Positions 11,940 through 21,112 of a stretch of DNA of 64,000 nt are shown piece by piece. Origin of the DNA: Hetaerina americana (taxonomy: Eukaryota; Arthropoda; Insecta; Odonata; Calopterygidae). Both the position numbers and the translations under genes were made by a program. Numbering within the stretch: the stretch's first letter is position 1; each line of letters opens with the position of its first letter. Location: contig JAKTNV010000003.1 of NCBI GenBank assembly GCA_022747635.1, positions 13,820,911 through 13,884,910 on the forward strand, given 5' to 3'. The notes under the pieces are model-generated. The model was not told the DNA's origin. It saw only the letters and a list, made by a program, of their open reading frames with translations, and ran no database searches.

Positions 11940-12990
11940 GCCGTTTTTGGGCGGCTTTGTTTATCAGAGGTCGCCTAGTTGGGCTTATGCTCTGTGTCTC
12001 AGTATATAATTCCTTTTTCTTTCTGGAGCACCACCAGCATCGTTGTTTTTGCCCTTTTTATATTTATTTAATTATTTTCCGTATTATTATTGGAGTGTGA
12101 CATTATTAGGTCTCTTATATTTATCATAGGGGCCTATTTTATTTATTTTTGTGTATGTCATAGCCCCATTTGGGTTTTCTTTTAACTTATCATAGTATGT
12201 TTTACACCTTGTTAGTAGGAGATCTGAGAGTTTTTCTATGCCTGTTTTTTGGTATACATTCTCATTTTCTTCCCAGGGGGGGAGCCCAAAAGCCAGCCTC
12301 AGGGTCTTCCTTTCTGTGCTATTTAATTTGTCCATTAGGGATCTACTGAGTAGTCCCATCCCCGCAGGGGCTGCGTAGGTCAATGTTGGTCTTATTATTG
12401 CCGAGTATATTAGAATTTTTATTTCCTTAGGGGTGGCGTTTTGTCGGATAATCGGTGCCAATTGCGACCTTATTGCGACCGCTTTATCTCGTATCTGTTT
12501 GATATGTATTTTAAAGGTCAGTCTGTCATCTAAGTCCACTCCTAAATATTTGATGCTTTGACTCCATTCAATCGGTTGTTGTCCAATCCTGATACATCCA
12601 CAAGATGATTTACGTGATCCTGGGTGGACGAAAAGTATTGCTATGGTTTTTTGGGTATTTATCTGCAATTTCCATTTTTTATACCACGATATTATCTCGT
12701 CCAATGCATCTTGTGCTCTTTCTTTTACTGAGGTCATGTTTTTCCCATTTACCAGGATTGCGGCATCGTCAGCGTAGAGGGCAGTTATACTTCGCCAGTC
12801 ATTTCTGTGCTTTGGAAAGTCGGCTGTATAAATGTTGAATAGCAGAGGGCCTAGTATGGATCCTTGTGGGACACCAGCTTTGGCAGTTTTATTGTCGCTT
12901 TTTTCTTCGCCCCATTTGACTTTAACAGTTCTTCCGTCTAGGTAAGACTTTGTCCAATTTATCATCCACTTTGTCCAATAATGATCGCAA
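11940..12990 (-). mobile_element. 5'-truncated Jockey-like non-LTR retrotransposon (LINE)
   Basis: The element is defined by the minus-strand reverse transcriptase fragment at 12087-12965 plus probable 3' untranslated sequence at lower coordinates. The 5' edge is abrupt: reading upstream (coordinates above about 12985), RT-like residues give way to unrelated Phe/Asn-rich translation, although the frame stays open for another 130 bp or so. This is the usual 5' truncation of LINE copies. No endonuclease domain or ORF1 is present. I could not find a target-site duplication or clear poly(A) tail, so both edges are approximate. Confidence 0.75.
12087..12965 (-). pseudogene. Reverse transcriptase fragment, Jockey-clade LINE ORF2 (C-terminal half)
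   Basis: This 292-codon uninterrupted frame encodes the palm and thumb part of a LINE reverse transcriptase. Seen directly: the AGVPQGSILGPLLFNIYTAD block (RT motif 4) near residues 31-50; ALYADDAAILVNG at about residues 62-74, with the catalytic YADD aspartates; and WKLQINTQKTIAI plus IKYLGVDLDDRLTFKIHI motifs further on. These are typical of Jockey/I-like LINEs, where the enzyme copies element RNA at a nicked chromosomal target. Motifs 0-3 and the apurinic endonuclease are missing, so the copy cannot move by itself. The first Met here is not a true start; the frame simply enters at the truncation. The lack of stops or frameshifts suggests a fairly recent insertion. Clade assignment is by motif resemblance only. 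Confidence 0.85.
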
Positions 12991-12994
12991 CCCG

Positions 12995-13810
12995 CAATAT
13001 CATTAAAAATGATGAAAGAGAAGCTTCGATGCTGAAAGTTGAGTGGGTGAAGAGTCCCGGGAATACCGTTTGTGAAAAAAATAATAAAAGTAAGACGAGA
13101 AAAAGTAAAGAGAAAAAAAAGGGACTAAAATATTTTGGTCCTAAAATTCATTGGATCTTGGGAAGTGGGATCCACGAAGAAGAGAGTAAGAATATTTTAA
13201 AGGGCAGAAGTGGCGCTCCCTAAACGGTCATAAGTGGAAGCACTGCAATGAGGGAACAATGCACGGAGGATTTGCGAAGCTTCAAGGGTACTTCACCTTC
13301 CCCTCCGAACCCCTTGGACCGGCGGAGAAAGTTGCGAAAGGAATGAAGAAGAAAGCGGATTGAGGCCGCTCCAAGATCTAATGTCGTCCCTTAAAATCCA
13401 TCAAGGGGGAACAAATGAAGGGGAAGATTAATAACTGTTCGCAGACCTACGCGATTTTGAAAGGAAATCGCCTCCATAAAGATCGGAATTGAAAGAAGCT
13501 CATGCCAAAATCCATGAGAATGTGATTTAAGGATTTAATTATCAAGAGTGAGAACAAACAATCCCTCCGAGGTTTCTTCTGAGGAGAAGCTGTCACTGAA
13601 ATTCATCGGAAAAGACAAACGTAGAAAAGTATACTGAGAAACGGATTAAATAATTAAGATGGAGTGACATATAACAATTATTTTGCTTGGATCAGGATTT
13701 CGATCAACGCAAACCGGGTTAGTCATAAACTGTAGGTGGATACGTCGAGTAGCAACAACGCACAATATTTATTAGCGACACCATTTAAGTATGCACACAA
13801 AAAAGAACAA
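12995..13810. other. Non-coding stretch, nothing recognised
   Basis: A-rich then mixed sequence. The 80-codon plus frame at 12981-13223 is Lys/Ser-rich because of local A-rich composition and has no motif. Confidence 0.55.
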
Positions 13811-13819
13811 ACAGAGATA

Positions 13820-13851
13820 TTTCACCTTCCGGCGTCATGTCACCATCATCA
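13820..13851 (-). ncRNA. Possible hammerhead-like / Penelope terminal relic
   Basis: On the minus strand the core CTGATGA (13851-13845) is followed by GGTG...CGCC arms that can form a 4-bp stem with one wobble, and then GAAA at 13823-13820. This resembles the order CUGANGA, stem II, GAAA seen in hammerhead motifs of Penelope-like retroelement ends. Extra bases lie between the stem and GAAA and no stem I is evident. It may be a degraded terminal repeat or chance. Confidence 0.25.
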
Positions 13852-13869
13852 GACGTAGAATGGCAAGAG

Positions 13870-14865
13870 TGGGCACGAGCGTATGGAAAATGTGAGAATA
13901 CATTTCATGATATCACTGAATCAATCACAGACTACTAATTATTGTTTAGTTGGTCGATAAGGTAAAATCGCGTAAGATTTTTCCATCGCCAATGCAAAGA
14001 ATCGCAATGAGATTCGGTACCATTCCATCACGTCAAATTCCATGCACCAAAGACACATTTCACAATTTAGATTTCGCGACCTATGCCACTAGCTATCCAA
14101 ATATTTTTTAAAAGAGAAAAACGTCATTTTTAACAATTCTTAAACATAAGGAAATCGTAATAATTTAAAGAAACTTAACAGGGGTGGATTGCCTAAACTT
14201 TCTTGAATTATTACTAGGCAGTTTCATGGCACAGAAATGATTTACGCCCATGACCGCAATTATGATCAAACTAGACCAATTCAAGCCTTACAAGTGCTTC
14301 ACATCGGATAGATTACATCTCGTTCGCCTCACACTCCTTCCTCCCAACTCCCAAAATGGATCCGTTTGTTTCATGTGAGACAGAGGGGTAGAAATAATAC
14401 TGAGGCCTCTTGAAACTTCACTTCATCTTTGGATACCCACCTTGTAGCATTGCTCCCTCCCCTCTCCACCACTCAAAAGTCTCCGAAATTCGGATCTCAT
14501 GACGAAATGTTTCGGGTCAACTTTCCAAACGAGGAAGGGAAGTCACCAGAAAGTTCCCCAACGAGGGCCACCAGCATCAACTCCCCGGTTCTCTTTCGAA
14601 ATTCGTTATTGAGAGGACAAGAGGACACTTGTGTCTACAGAGCAACTTCCCTAAGGCCCACCAAGACCACTTGTGAAGCACCGGCAAGAAGTTAAGCCCC
14701 CACGGCAGATTAAAACGAAATAATTGAGAGGGTGGCATAAAGTAGCAGAGGACCCAAGGTAGAAGTATCTCGTCGTTTCGGAAAAGACCAACCCCCTGAC
14801 TAAAGAGAGAGGAACACAAGCATTACGAACTGAAAGTGCGTTTCCAAACGCAAAATGTTATACAA
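13870..14865. other. Non-coding stretch upstream of the Penelope-like fragment
   Basis: I looked here for the reverse transcriptase that should precede the GIY-YIG domain and did not find it in any frame, so the Penelope-like element is 5'-truncated. The frames at 14429-14695 (+) and 14577-14819 (-) have no recognised motif. Confidence 0.55.
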
Positions 14866-14870
14866 AATAA

Positions 14871-15500
14871 AGTCTACAAGAAATTCGCCCATCTGTCTCT
14901 TTCCTTTCCCAAAGTTCATGCAGATTTAATGTCAAACATTTAATTCGTGACCTCTTCCCGATTATTAACAACACTCAGTCCACATCACTTTTATGCCCGC
15001 ATTGTCCCTCTGTTTCGTTTAAACGCCCGTCGAACTTGCGAGACATCTTCAAGTCCACAAAACCAACTGCGAGCACCCCCGTCTCTCCCCCACCCCTATC
15101 TGCACCATGCAACCGCCCACGCTGCAAATGCTGTCACCTTCTAAGACCCTCCCCCTCCCTCAGTACCAACTCCCAACCGCTCGCCACCTGTACCTCAAAA
15201 AATATTATACATCGCCTCTCCTGTAACTTCTGCCCTGCCTTCTACGTGGGCGAATGCACGACCGCACTCTCCCTCCGCATGAATAACCACCGATATTCCA
15301 CCAAATCTCCCACATTTCTTAATTATCCCATTCCTACTCACACTTCTTCCCACAATAAATCTTTTGCCTACTGCTTCTCCGTTTCGATGATTGAAATCCT
15401 TCCGAAATCTGCTAATATAATAGAGGTGAGAACCCGTGAGATGGTGCATATCTGGGTGGCCCAATCATTTAAACCCCCCGGGCTGAACCAAGCCCACTGA
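14871..15500 (+). pseudogene. GIY-YIG endonuclease region of a Penelope-like element polyprotein
   Basis: The frame is open from 14871 to a TGA at 15498-15500 (209 codons); the nominal Met at 15036 lies inside the domain and is not a real start. Seen in order: SFKRPSNLRDIFKS, a typical PLE linker block; CNRPRCKCC, a Cys-rich cluster; then IIHRLSCNFCPAFYVGECTT followed by LSLRMNNHR. The last two correspond to the GIY-YIG core, with a YVG version of the second motif and the downstream Arg and His. HTSSHNKSFAYCFSVSMIEI and VRTREMVHIWVAQSFKPPGLN follow, matching the end of PLE proteins, with the conserved Glu probably in TREM. The family uses this nuclease to nick target DNA. With the RT lost, this copy cannot mobilise alone. 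No internal stop argues for modest age. Confidence 0.85.
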
Positions 15501-15625
15501 ATGCATCATATGGCTGCCTACATATCCCCCCCACCCCCTTGTTCATTTCCTATTGGTCCCTTACCTATCCTTCCCCCACCTCTCCCCCGCACACGTCCTC
15601 TCCGCTCTTCCCCGAGAACGCCATT

Positions 15626-15656
15626 CTGAAGACGACAGCCGAGCTGTCGAAACGTC
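15626..15656 (+). ncRNA. Hammerhead-like ribozyme motif of the Penelope-like element
   Basis: CTGAAGA at 15626-15632 is followed by a perfect 7-bp hairpin (CGACAGC 15633-15639, loop CGA, GCTGTCG 15643-15649) and then AAACGTC to 15656. The order CUGANGA, stem II, GAAAC, GUC is that of a hammerhead core in which stem III is nearly absent. Small hammerhead variants of this sort are known from Penelope-like retroelements and are thought to cleave as dimers. If the last G of the hairpin serves as the unpaired G of GAAA, one extra C sits between the CUGAAGA core and a 6-bp stem, so catalytic competence is uncertain. Stem I is weak here (only ATT/AAT is obvious). The position about 125 bp downstream of the PLE stop codon supports the assignment. 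Confidence 0.6.
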
Positions 15657-15728
15657 AAATAACATTGTGAGTGTCCTTTCTTTGTGTCTCTATATTCTAC
15701 AAATCTACATCCGTGTTTTTATATATTT

Positions 15729-15736
<8 letters not shown>

Positions 15737-15816
<80 letters not shown>
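15737..15816 (+). repeat. (TA)n microsatellite abutting the Penelope-like element
   Basis: About 40 perfect TA units directly downstream of the PLE 3' end. It may be the insertion target or have grown from the element terminus. Confidence 0.9.
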
Positions 15817-15818
<2 letters not shown>

Positions 15819-15819
15819 T

Positions 15820-16195
15820 TACGTAATATAACCACTAGGCAAGGAGATGGTGTTTGCTCACAGAAATTAAACTTCTATCAGAGAAGAGAAAATAGTTCAT
15901 CGTTCCAAGATTTTACCTAGTATCGAAATAAAAGGATTTTCCAGATGAAAAAACTGATTCCATCTCGTCAAATCCCGCCACCAACCCAAATCCAAGCAGA
16001 TACGAGAGCAAACAGCAGTCGCTGAACCCCTTCGCTGAATCAACAGATACTACCTCATACGGATCGAACCCGAGGGAAAAAAGAAGACTATCGTATTTCG
16101 TGCCACTTGCCCATACACTCGCCCCCGCCTCGCCCTTTCGCCCACCTCCCTCACCTCCGCGCTCCTCCGCCGCCCCGACGGAAAACTCCGGAGTT
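15820..16195. other. Non-coding, nothing recognised
   Basis: Mixed sequence becoming CpG- and pyrimidine-rich near 16120-16200. No gene signal. Confidence 0.5.
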
Positions 16196-16199
16196 TCGG

Positions 16200-16700
16200 C
16201 CGTTTAACATCGCGGGGCGGTGCCGGGGGAGAGAGGGAGTGGGAGGGTAGAGGGGCGGGAGGATAAGGGAGGATGGGGAGGAAGGGAGACGGGAGTTGGG
16301 ACGGCGAACGGGTGCGTCGCGTTTACTGCCGGGGAGAGGAGAGGTGAGGTGAGGCGGGAGGGAGAGGGAGGGCGAAGAGAAAGAAATTTGGAGTGAGGAG
16401 GGGTGTGTCGTGGGGAGGGAAATGGGGAGGAGGCTTCATTCGATAACGCAGGCAGGCCATCACCCCGGAGAGAGAACCCGGGGAAGACAGAAATCGATGT
16501 AAGAGTGGGAGCGGGTGTGGGGACAAGGGGGGGCTTGGGAGTCGGGGGGGGGATCACCTTGGGTGAAGAGGGGAATGGTGGTGGTGTGGGGGGCGGGGGG
16601 AGGGGGTTGGTTCCAAAAAGAAGGCGGGCCTGTGCGCGTACGTGCGCGAAGGAGACGAAAGGGTTGAGAGAGATGCCAGGCAGGCGGGTGAGCAAATTTT
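16200..16700 (+). repeat. G-rich purine island with G-quadruplex-compatible runs
   Basis: The plus strand is G/A-rich. Two segments fit the G3+N1-7 pattern four times: 16527-16552 and 16588-16606 (runs of 6, 6 and 5 G separated by single bases). The minus-strand open frame 16204-16695 is Pro/Ser-rich and is read as a composition artefact. Confidence 0.7.
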
Positions 16701-16704
16701 AAAT

Positions 16705-17330
16705 GAAAGCAAAAGTATGGAACCTCACTGAAAGGTGCACGAGATGAGCACGGAATTCAATCGTTATCCCGTCCTCATTCAAGTGTTTTAACTAGGTAGG
16801 GTGAGACTTATGCCGGTAAACACGGACGAAAGCAAAAAAGGGGGAAAGCAAGAGTGGTGTCAATCCAAATCGGCGAACGAAAGGCAAGAGCTGAGAGAAA
16901 GATATTCTCACTCATAACGAAGCTGACCGAAAAATTGGAAAATCAATAGAAGTAAGGTGAAAGAGAAGGCTCGAATGATATCATGTTTTATTGGAAAATT
17001 CGTTATAAAGAGGTGAAATAAATATGGGTAATGTAATGCTTGTTCCACGACGCTAATCGCAAATTGACATTAATATAACAACTCAAAGAGTGGAGGGGAC
17101 ATAAAACCTGCGATTCATTACGCAATTATATTGCTTCAATTGGTGACCTTAATTTGATGAAAGACATGATTAATAATCATAAATCGAAGTAAGGCCAAGT
17201 TGTACAATACATTTACAAATAGTAAATAATAACACAAAACTAACTCTAGCAGAGTAAGAGAATAATGAAATCTTAGGAATGAAAATAAAAAACTGGTCAA
17301 CTGGGAAATGAGTCCAGACTGAATGAATGG
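16705..17330. other. Non-coding, nothing recognised
   Basis: Ordinary sequence preceding a LINE fragment. Short AT-driven frames only. Confidence 0.5.
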
Positions 17331-17334
17331 TGAA

Positions 17335-17765
17335 TTCATTTGAAAAGATGAGGTCATCGATATGAGAGAAGCGTAGATTGGAGACTTGAAATTTGAGTGG
17401 GGAGAAGGATGGAAAAGGTGAAGTGGACAAAAAGGAAAATAAACGAGGAAGTGGCGGGGGAGGAGAGGGGATATTTGAGAGAAACAAAAAGGGCCCAGGA
17501 AAGATGGATGCAGTGTTTTTTGGCATTGGGATGTTGAAGACTACGATAGAGAGGAGAATGCTAGGCAAACGAGGAAGGGTTAGGAGTAGGATAGGAATGT
17601 TGGATGGAATGAAGATAGGAAGGAAGTATACGGTATTGGAAAGGGGCTTATTGTAATGTTGAATGTCAGGTTGTATTTTGTAAGGAGAGGAAAAAAATGT
17701 ATCGTTATTCCGTTTAATAGTCCATCAAAAACTAACCTAAAACGGTAGTTTACCAATGAAAATAC
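17335..17765 (+). mobile_element. LINE 3' fragment (family A, copy 1)
   Basis: Sequence-similar to the better preserved copy at 56021-56517. Shared blocks: GTAGATTGGAGACTTGAAAT, GAGAAGGATGGAAAAGGTGA (start of the decayed RT tail), ATGTTGAAGACTACGATAGA, AGGATAGGAATGTTGGATGG, and the 3' tail with GTCCATCAAAA and a CGGTAG end (about 17723-17755). The coding part carries frameshifts; the minus-strand frames over it are shadows. 5'-truncated. Edges are approximate. Confidence 0.8.
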
Positions 17766-17769
17766 CGTT

Positions 17770-18095
17770 AGGAGATGCCTGCAAAAAAAAACAGACTCAC
17801 TTCTGAGGAACTCAACACAATTGCGGACTGGAAACTCCAAGATATATTCACCGGAAATATTCTTAGGTCATTAAAATGAATAGATATGCACCATTAACGC
17901 CCGGTGAAACCGTAAAATATTAAATTTTTATGCAAGCATGGGAAAGAATAACTCTGGGTTGTGGTAGAAACTCATGAAATACCGCTATTATTTTGATATA
18001 CGATATTTTGTTAGCAGGATAATATTCCTGACGCTCAATTTTTCTCTTTTTGACGCACACGAATTTCGTGAATTTTCAACAGAGTCTTCGATCCA
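17770..18095. other. Non-coding, nothing recognised
   Basis: AT-rich sequence between the LINE tail and the next purine island. No signal. Confidence 0.5.
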
Positions 18096-18099
18096 GCAA

Positions 18100-18470
18100 T
18101 GAAAAGGAGCCGTGGGAATTGGAGGTCGGGAAAGGGTAAAAAGGTGAAAGAACGTGGTTAAGGTTGGATAAGAGGATTAAGTGGGGAATGAAGGAATGGA
18201 AGCGGGTGAGATGGCGGAGAAGAGGAACGCGAAAAGGAGAGGAAGGGATGAAAAGGATTAAACAGGAGGGTGGCTTAAAAATGTGAGCATAAAAATACGC
18301 CACGAGGAGAGCGAGAATTTGGGACGAACGAGCGTACGGAGATTATAGCGAAGAAAGGAGAGGAGGGAGGATTAGCGAAGGGTGTGGCAAAGACAGCGGG
18401 TAAGGAACGGGGGAAAAGAGAGCAGGAGGGTTAAATTTCAGGAAGGGAGGAGGTTAGGAAGGATGAAACA
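18100..18470 (+). repeat. Purine-rich low-complexity island
   Basis: G/A-rich plus strand (GGAGAGG, GGGAAAA, GAAAGGAG). Spurious short frames overlap it on both strands. Confidence 0.55.
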
Positions 18471-18474
18471 TTTG

Positions 18475-19538
18475 CCAAAAGGTAACAGAAATGCGGTTAC
18501 CGCAACCATATCAAAGAGAACGGGAGTCCAAACCCTTAGAGAATATGGGAAGACCCCACAAGGGACTCGAGAGTGCGTTAATTTAGGTCAAAATGGTGAG
18601 TTTTCCCCAAAAATCTCATTCCTCAAGTGGTTGGTTCATTATTTCCCCACATTTTAATCCAGTCAGTCGCACACTTCACCACTCTAAACATCAAAATAAA
18701 TTTTTTTAGTCTCAAATTTAACGAGAGTTGTGTAGAATTATTTTTACGAAACTAGATCAGATCGATTAAATGTCTGAGATGAAGTCAACGATAGTAAAAT
18801 ACTATCTCAGCGCTCAAGTGCAAAGAAGTAGCATCGCTTTCAATAAACACTTTAATAGCAAAAAAATAAATGGAAGTCCTTAACCAGTTTAAACTAACAC
18901 AACAGCTAATTTAATTAAAAGCCGGATTTATCTTCATGTGGAGCATATTCTAAGACAGCGATGAAAGTAATATGAGGATTACCAGAATGCAGAAGAAGAA
19001 AAGTGCATTCGAATTCCTTTCTAAATCTTGGAATCGGGAAAAAGAGAAAAATTAAAAAGCGGTGGACATTTTATGATTTGAGATGAGAAGTAGACTTACC
19101 ATCTCATGGACTCAATGGAAGTTTTGACCCACAATCGAGAGATGGATACTGCGAATTACTTCCTCATTCCTTCTTTAATTAGGAAAATGAGAAGAGTAAA
19201 AAAGAAGGAACCTCTTTGTAAATGTTTCGTGCACCTGGGGCGCGAGCTCCTGTCATCAAGACGAAAAAAAAAAACATTTTCAAATCGGAAACCCTTCCGT
19301 TTTTTTCCTTTATACGAAGCCATAAAATTCTTACCACTTTGCCTTTTCCAGTTTGCATAGTTAATGTCTCCATAAAAGACGAAATCCATTCATGTGTCCT
19401 CAAGTAAACCCAAAGAAAAGGAAGACATAATTACTGGAGACAAACATCCGTCTTCATAATGAAGTCCCCAAACCTACCCAAGCTATTTTGCTAATTCATT
19501 TCTTACAGGTAAAATGCATCGTAATTAATGCACAGGTA
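18475..19538. other. Non-coding, nothing recognised
   Basis: AT-rich. The overlapping frames at 19106-19407 on both strands are Lys/Phe-rich and show no motif. Confidence 0.5.
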
Positions 19539-19540
19539 AG

Positions 19541-19575
19541 TACGAGGGTCATCCGGAAAGTAGTACCCGTTCGTG
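19541..19575 (+). repeat. Left terminal inverted repeat of the mariner
   Basis: Begins TACGAGGGTCATCCGGAAAG and is the exact reverse complement of 20263-20297 over 35 bases (33 plus the TA). Confidence 0.95.
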
Positions 19576-19703
19576 CCGCATGAAGGGCTGACGACGCGAG
19601 TAGCCGCTGGACGAGGTCAGATAGCTTCAGTGGCTTGTCTGCCTTCTCTGAGCCAAGTTGCGTGACGCTAGCATTGCCTGTGTTGTTTCTGTGATTGTTT
19701 ACA

Positions 19704-20196
19704 ATGTTTAAAAAAATTGAGAACGCCGCCAGTTGTGAAGTGAGGGCAGTGATTAAATTCCTCAATGCAAGAAACGTTCGCCCATGTGATATTCATCGCC
19801 AATTAAAGGAGGTGTATGGAGACAATGTAATGGACGAGTCGTCTGTTCGGCGGTGGTGTCGCAACTTCAACATGGGGAGGGGGAACACACACGACGATGA
19901 GCGTTCGGAGAGACCGTCTGTCATTACAGACCAACTGGTGAGCTCAGTTGACGAATTCGTGAGGAACGATCGGCGCGTCACAATTGATGACATCTGTGAG
20001 CATTTTCCCAATGTTTCTCGAACAATTGTTCATGAAATTGTTAAACACCATCTGCATTATGCAAAAATTTGTGCAAGATGGGTCCCTCGCGTATCTCAAT
20101 GAGCTGGCGGCGAAGGACTATGCAGCAGGAATACAGAAACTTGTCACACGTTATGACAAATGCCTTAATTTGCTTGGAGATTATGTTGAGAAGTAG
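19704..20196 (+). pseudogene. Mariner transposase, internally deleted (DNA-binding domain kept, catalytic core lost)
   Basis: Starts at the ATG 19704-19706 (MFKKIENAASCEVRAVIKF) and stays open to TGA 20100-20102, about 132 codons. This covers the paired helix-turn-helix region: IHRQLKEVYGDNVMDESSVRRW near residues 30-50, the linker SERPSVITDQLV, a second helix-turn-helix around IDDICEHFPNVSRTIVHEIV, and the conserved ARWVPR block. Directly after ARWVPR the frame shifts into the family's C-terminal end (LNELAAKDYAAGIQKLVTRY then DKCLNLLGDYVEK, stop at 20194-20196). The DD(34)D catalytic domain, about 180 residues, is deleted between them, with the junction near 20080-20095. A product could still bind the inverted repeats but not cut. 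Resembles transposases related to the SETMAR transposase domain. Confidence 0.92.
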
Positions 20197-20262
20197 TTTA
20201 AAGTATCCTCTTTCAAATAAAATTTTTTATGTTTGTTAATATTTACTTTTGTGTCTTTATTT

Positions 20263-20297
20263 CACGAACGGGTACTACTTTCCGGATGACCCTCGTA
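20263..20297 (-). repeat. Right terminal inverted repeat of the mariner
   Basis: Perfect 35-base inverted match to 19541-19575, ending in the TA duplication. Confidence 0.95.
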
Positions 20298-20912
20298 ATT
20301 AGGGTAATGCCTGAGCTTTTCAATCCCGCAAAATATGTCACTGTTTAGAGAAAAAACGTGACTTCGGTGTACGAAAGACAATGGATAATGTATAATGAAA
20401 ACGAAGAAGGAAAATTTACGTCCAGAAAAAGTATTTCTTATATTAAAATAACTTAGATAGAAGGCATGGTAATTTAATCTGATTTTTTTTCGAAGGTTTC
20501 TTCTGACTTCGACTCAAGTCTGAAGCTCTAACCAAGACGTTGAATATTAATTAAGCTACTAAAATATGATAGATGAGACTATGGAGTACGAAAAATGTTT
20601 AAAATGGCTGTTTAACTTCGAAAATAAGAACTAAAAAAAAACTATAAAATGTTCAAAACATGTGCTGAAAATTGATTTTGATGCAGTCTATAAACAATTT
20701 AAATATGTTAAAAATTAATGCAGGAGATATTTTAACTTAGATTTGAAAAAGAAATTAAATCCCTAATTACAATAAAATTTTGACGGATAGTTTTTATTAG
20801 ATAGGTGCGCACTTCGTCAAAAATCAATGTATTTATTTTGAAATCTGTGCCACGGGATGACAAAAAATAGTGAAATAAGAATGTAACAGAAATGTTATCA
20901 TTGATTGTCTAT
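20298..20912. other. AT-rich, nothing recognised
   Basis: Stops in all frames. No element or RNA gene seen. Confidence 0.55.
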
Positions 20913-20914
20913 AT

Positions 20915-21112
20915 TTTTATAGGTTTTGGTTGAGCACACAGACTAACCTCTCTTCGTGTATTTCTAAGCCTCTTCTAACACGACACAACCAGGCACACTT
21001 CAATACAGTAAATCTTTTTTCAAATCCTTACATAATTTCTCCCTCCCTCCATTCTGTCCGATATTCTCATCCTTTTCCTCCCCTTGCATTGCCTAACATT
21101 ATCCCCAACAGT
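20915..21112 (-). mobile_element. LINE 3' fragment (family A, copy 2, minus strand)
   Basis: Read on the minus strand, it begins near AATGTTAGGCAATGCAAGGG and continues with a GGACAGAATGGAGGGAGG block and a tail containing GTTGTGTCGTGTTAG, AACCAAAACCTA. Each matches, with divergence, the corresponding part of the 56021-56517 copy (AATGTTGGGCAAAAGAGGAG, then GGACGGGATTAAGGGAGGAA, then the TTTTGTGTTTTGTTAGG and CCAAAAACCTACC tail). Older and shorter than the other copies. Confidence 0.6.

Larger units (their letters stand above)
14871..15736 (+). mobile_element. 5'-truncated Penelope-like element (PLE), 3' part
   Basis: The fragment contains the linker and GIY-YIG endonuclease end of a PLE polyprotein, then about 230 bp of non-coding 3' sequence holding a hammerhead-like hairpin, and ends against a (TA)n tract. 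PLEs are eukaryotic retroelements encoding a telomerase-related reverse transcriptase fused to a GIY-YIG nuclease. The RT part is absent here. The 5' limit is taken as the last in-frame stop (14868-14870). The 3' limit is the start of the TA repeat. No target-site duplication was identified. Confidence 0.8.
19541..20297 (+). mobile_element. Internally deleted mariner transposon
   Basis: The element is 757 bp including TA at each end. It has perfect terminal inverted repeats, an N-terminal transposase fragment, a short C-terminal fragment, and TA at both ends as expected for the TA target-site duplication of the Tc1/mariner superfamily. Full-length mariners are about 1.3 kb, so roughly 0.5 kb covering the catalytic DDE/D core is missing. 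With intact ends it could in principle be moved by a transposase supplied elsewhere, so it is a non-autonomous derivative. The perfect repeats suggest a young copy. Confidence 0.93.

Noticed and set aside
15553..15920. Plus-strand frames over the TA tract downstream of the Penelope-like element
   Set aside because: They read the hammerhead-like hairpin and (TA)n repeat as protein; not coding.
16204..16695. 163-codon Pro-rich minus-strand frame
   Set aside because: Complement of G-rich quadruplex-prone DNA; composition alone explains it.
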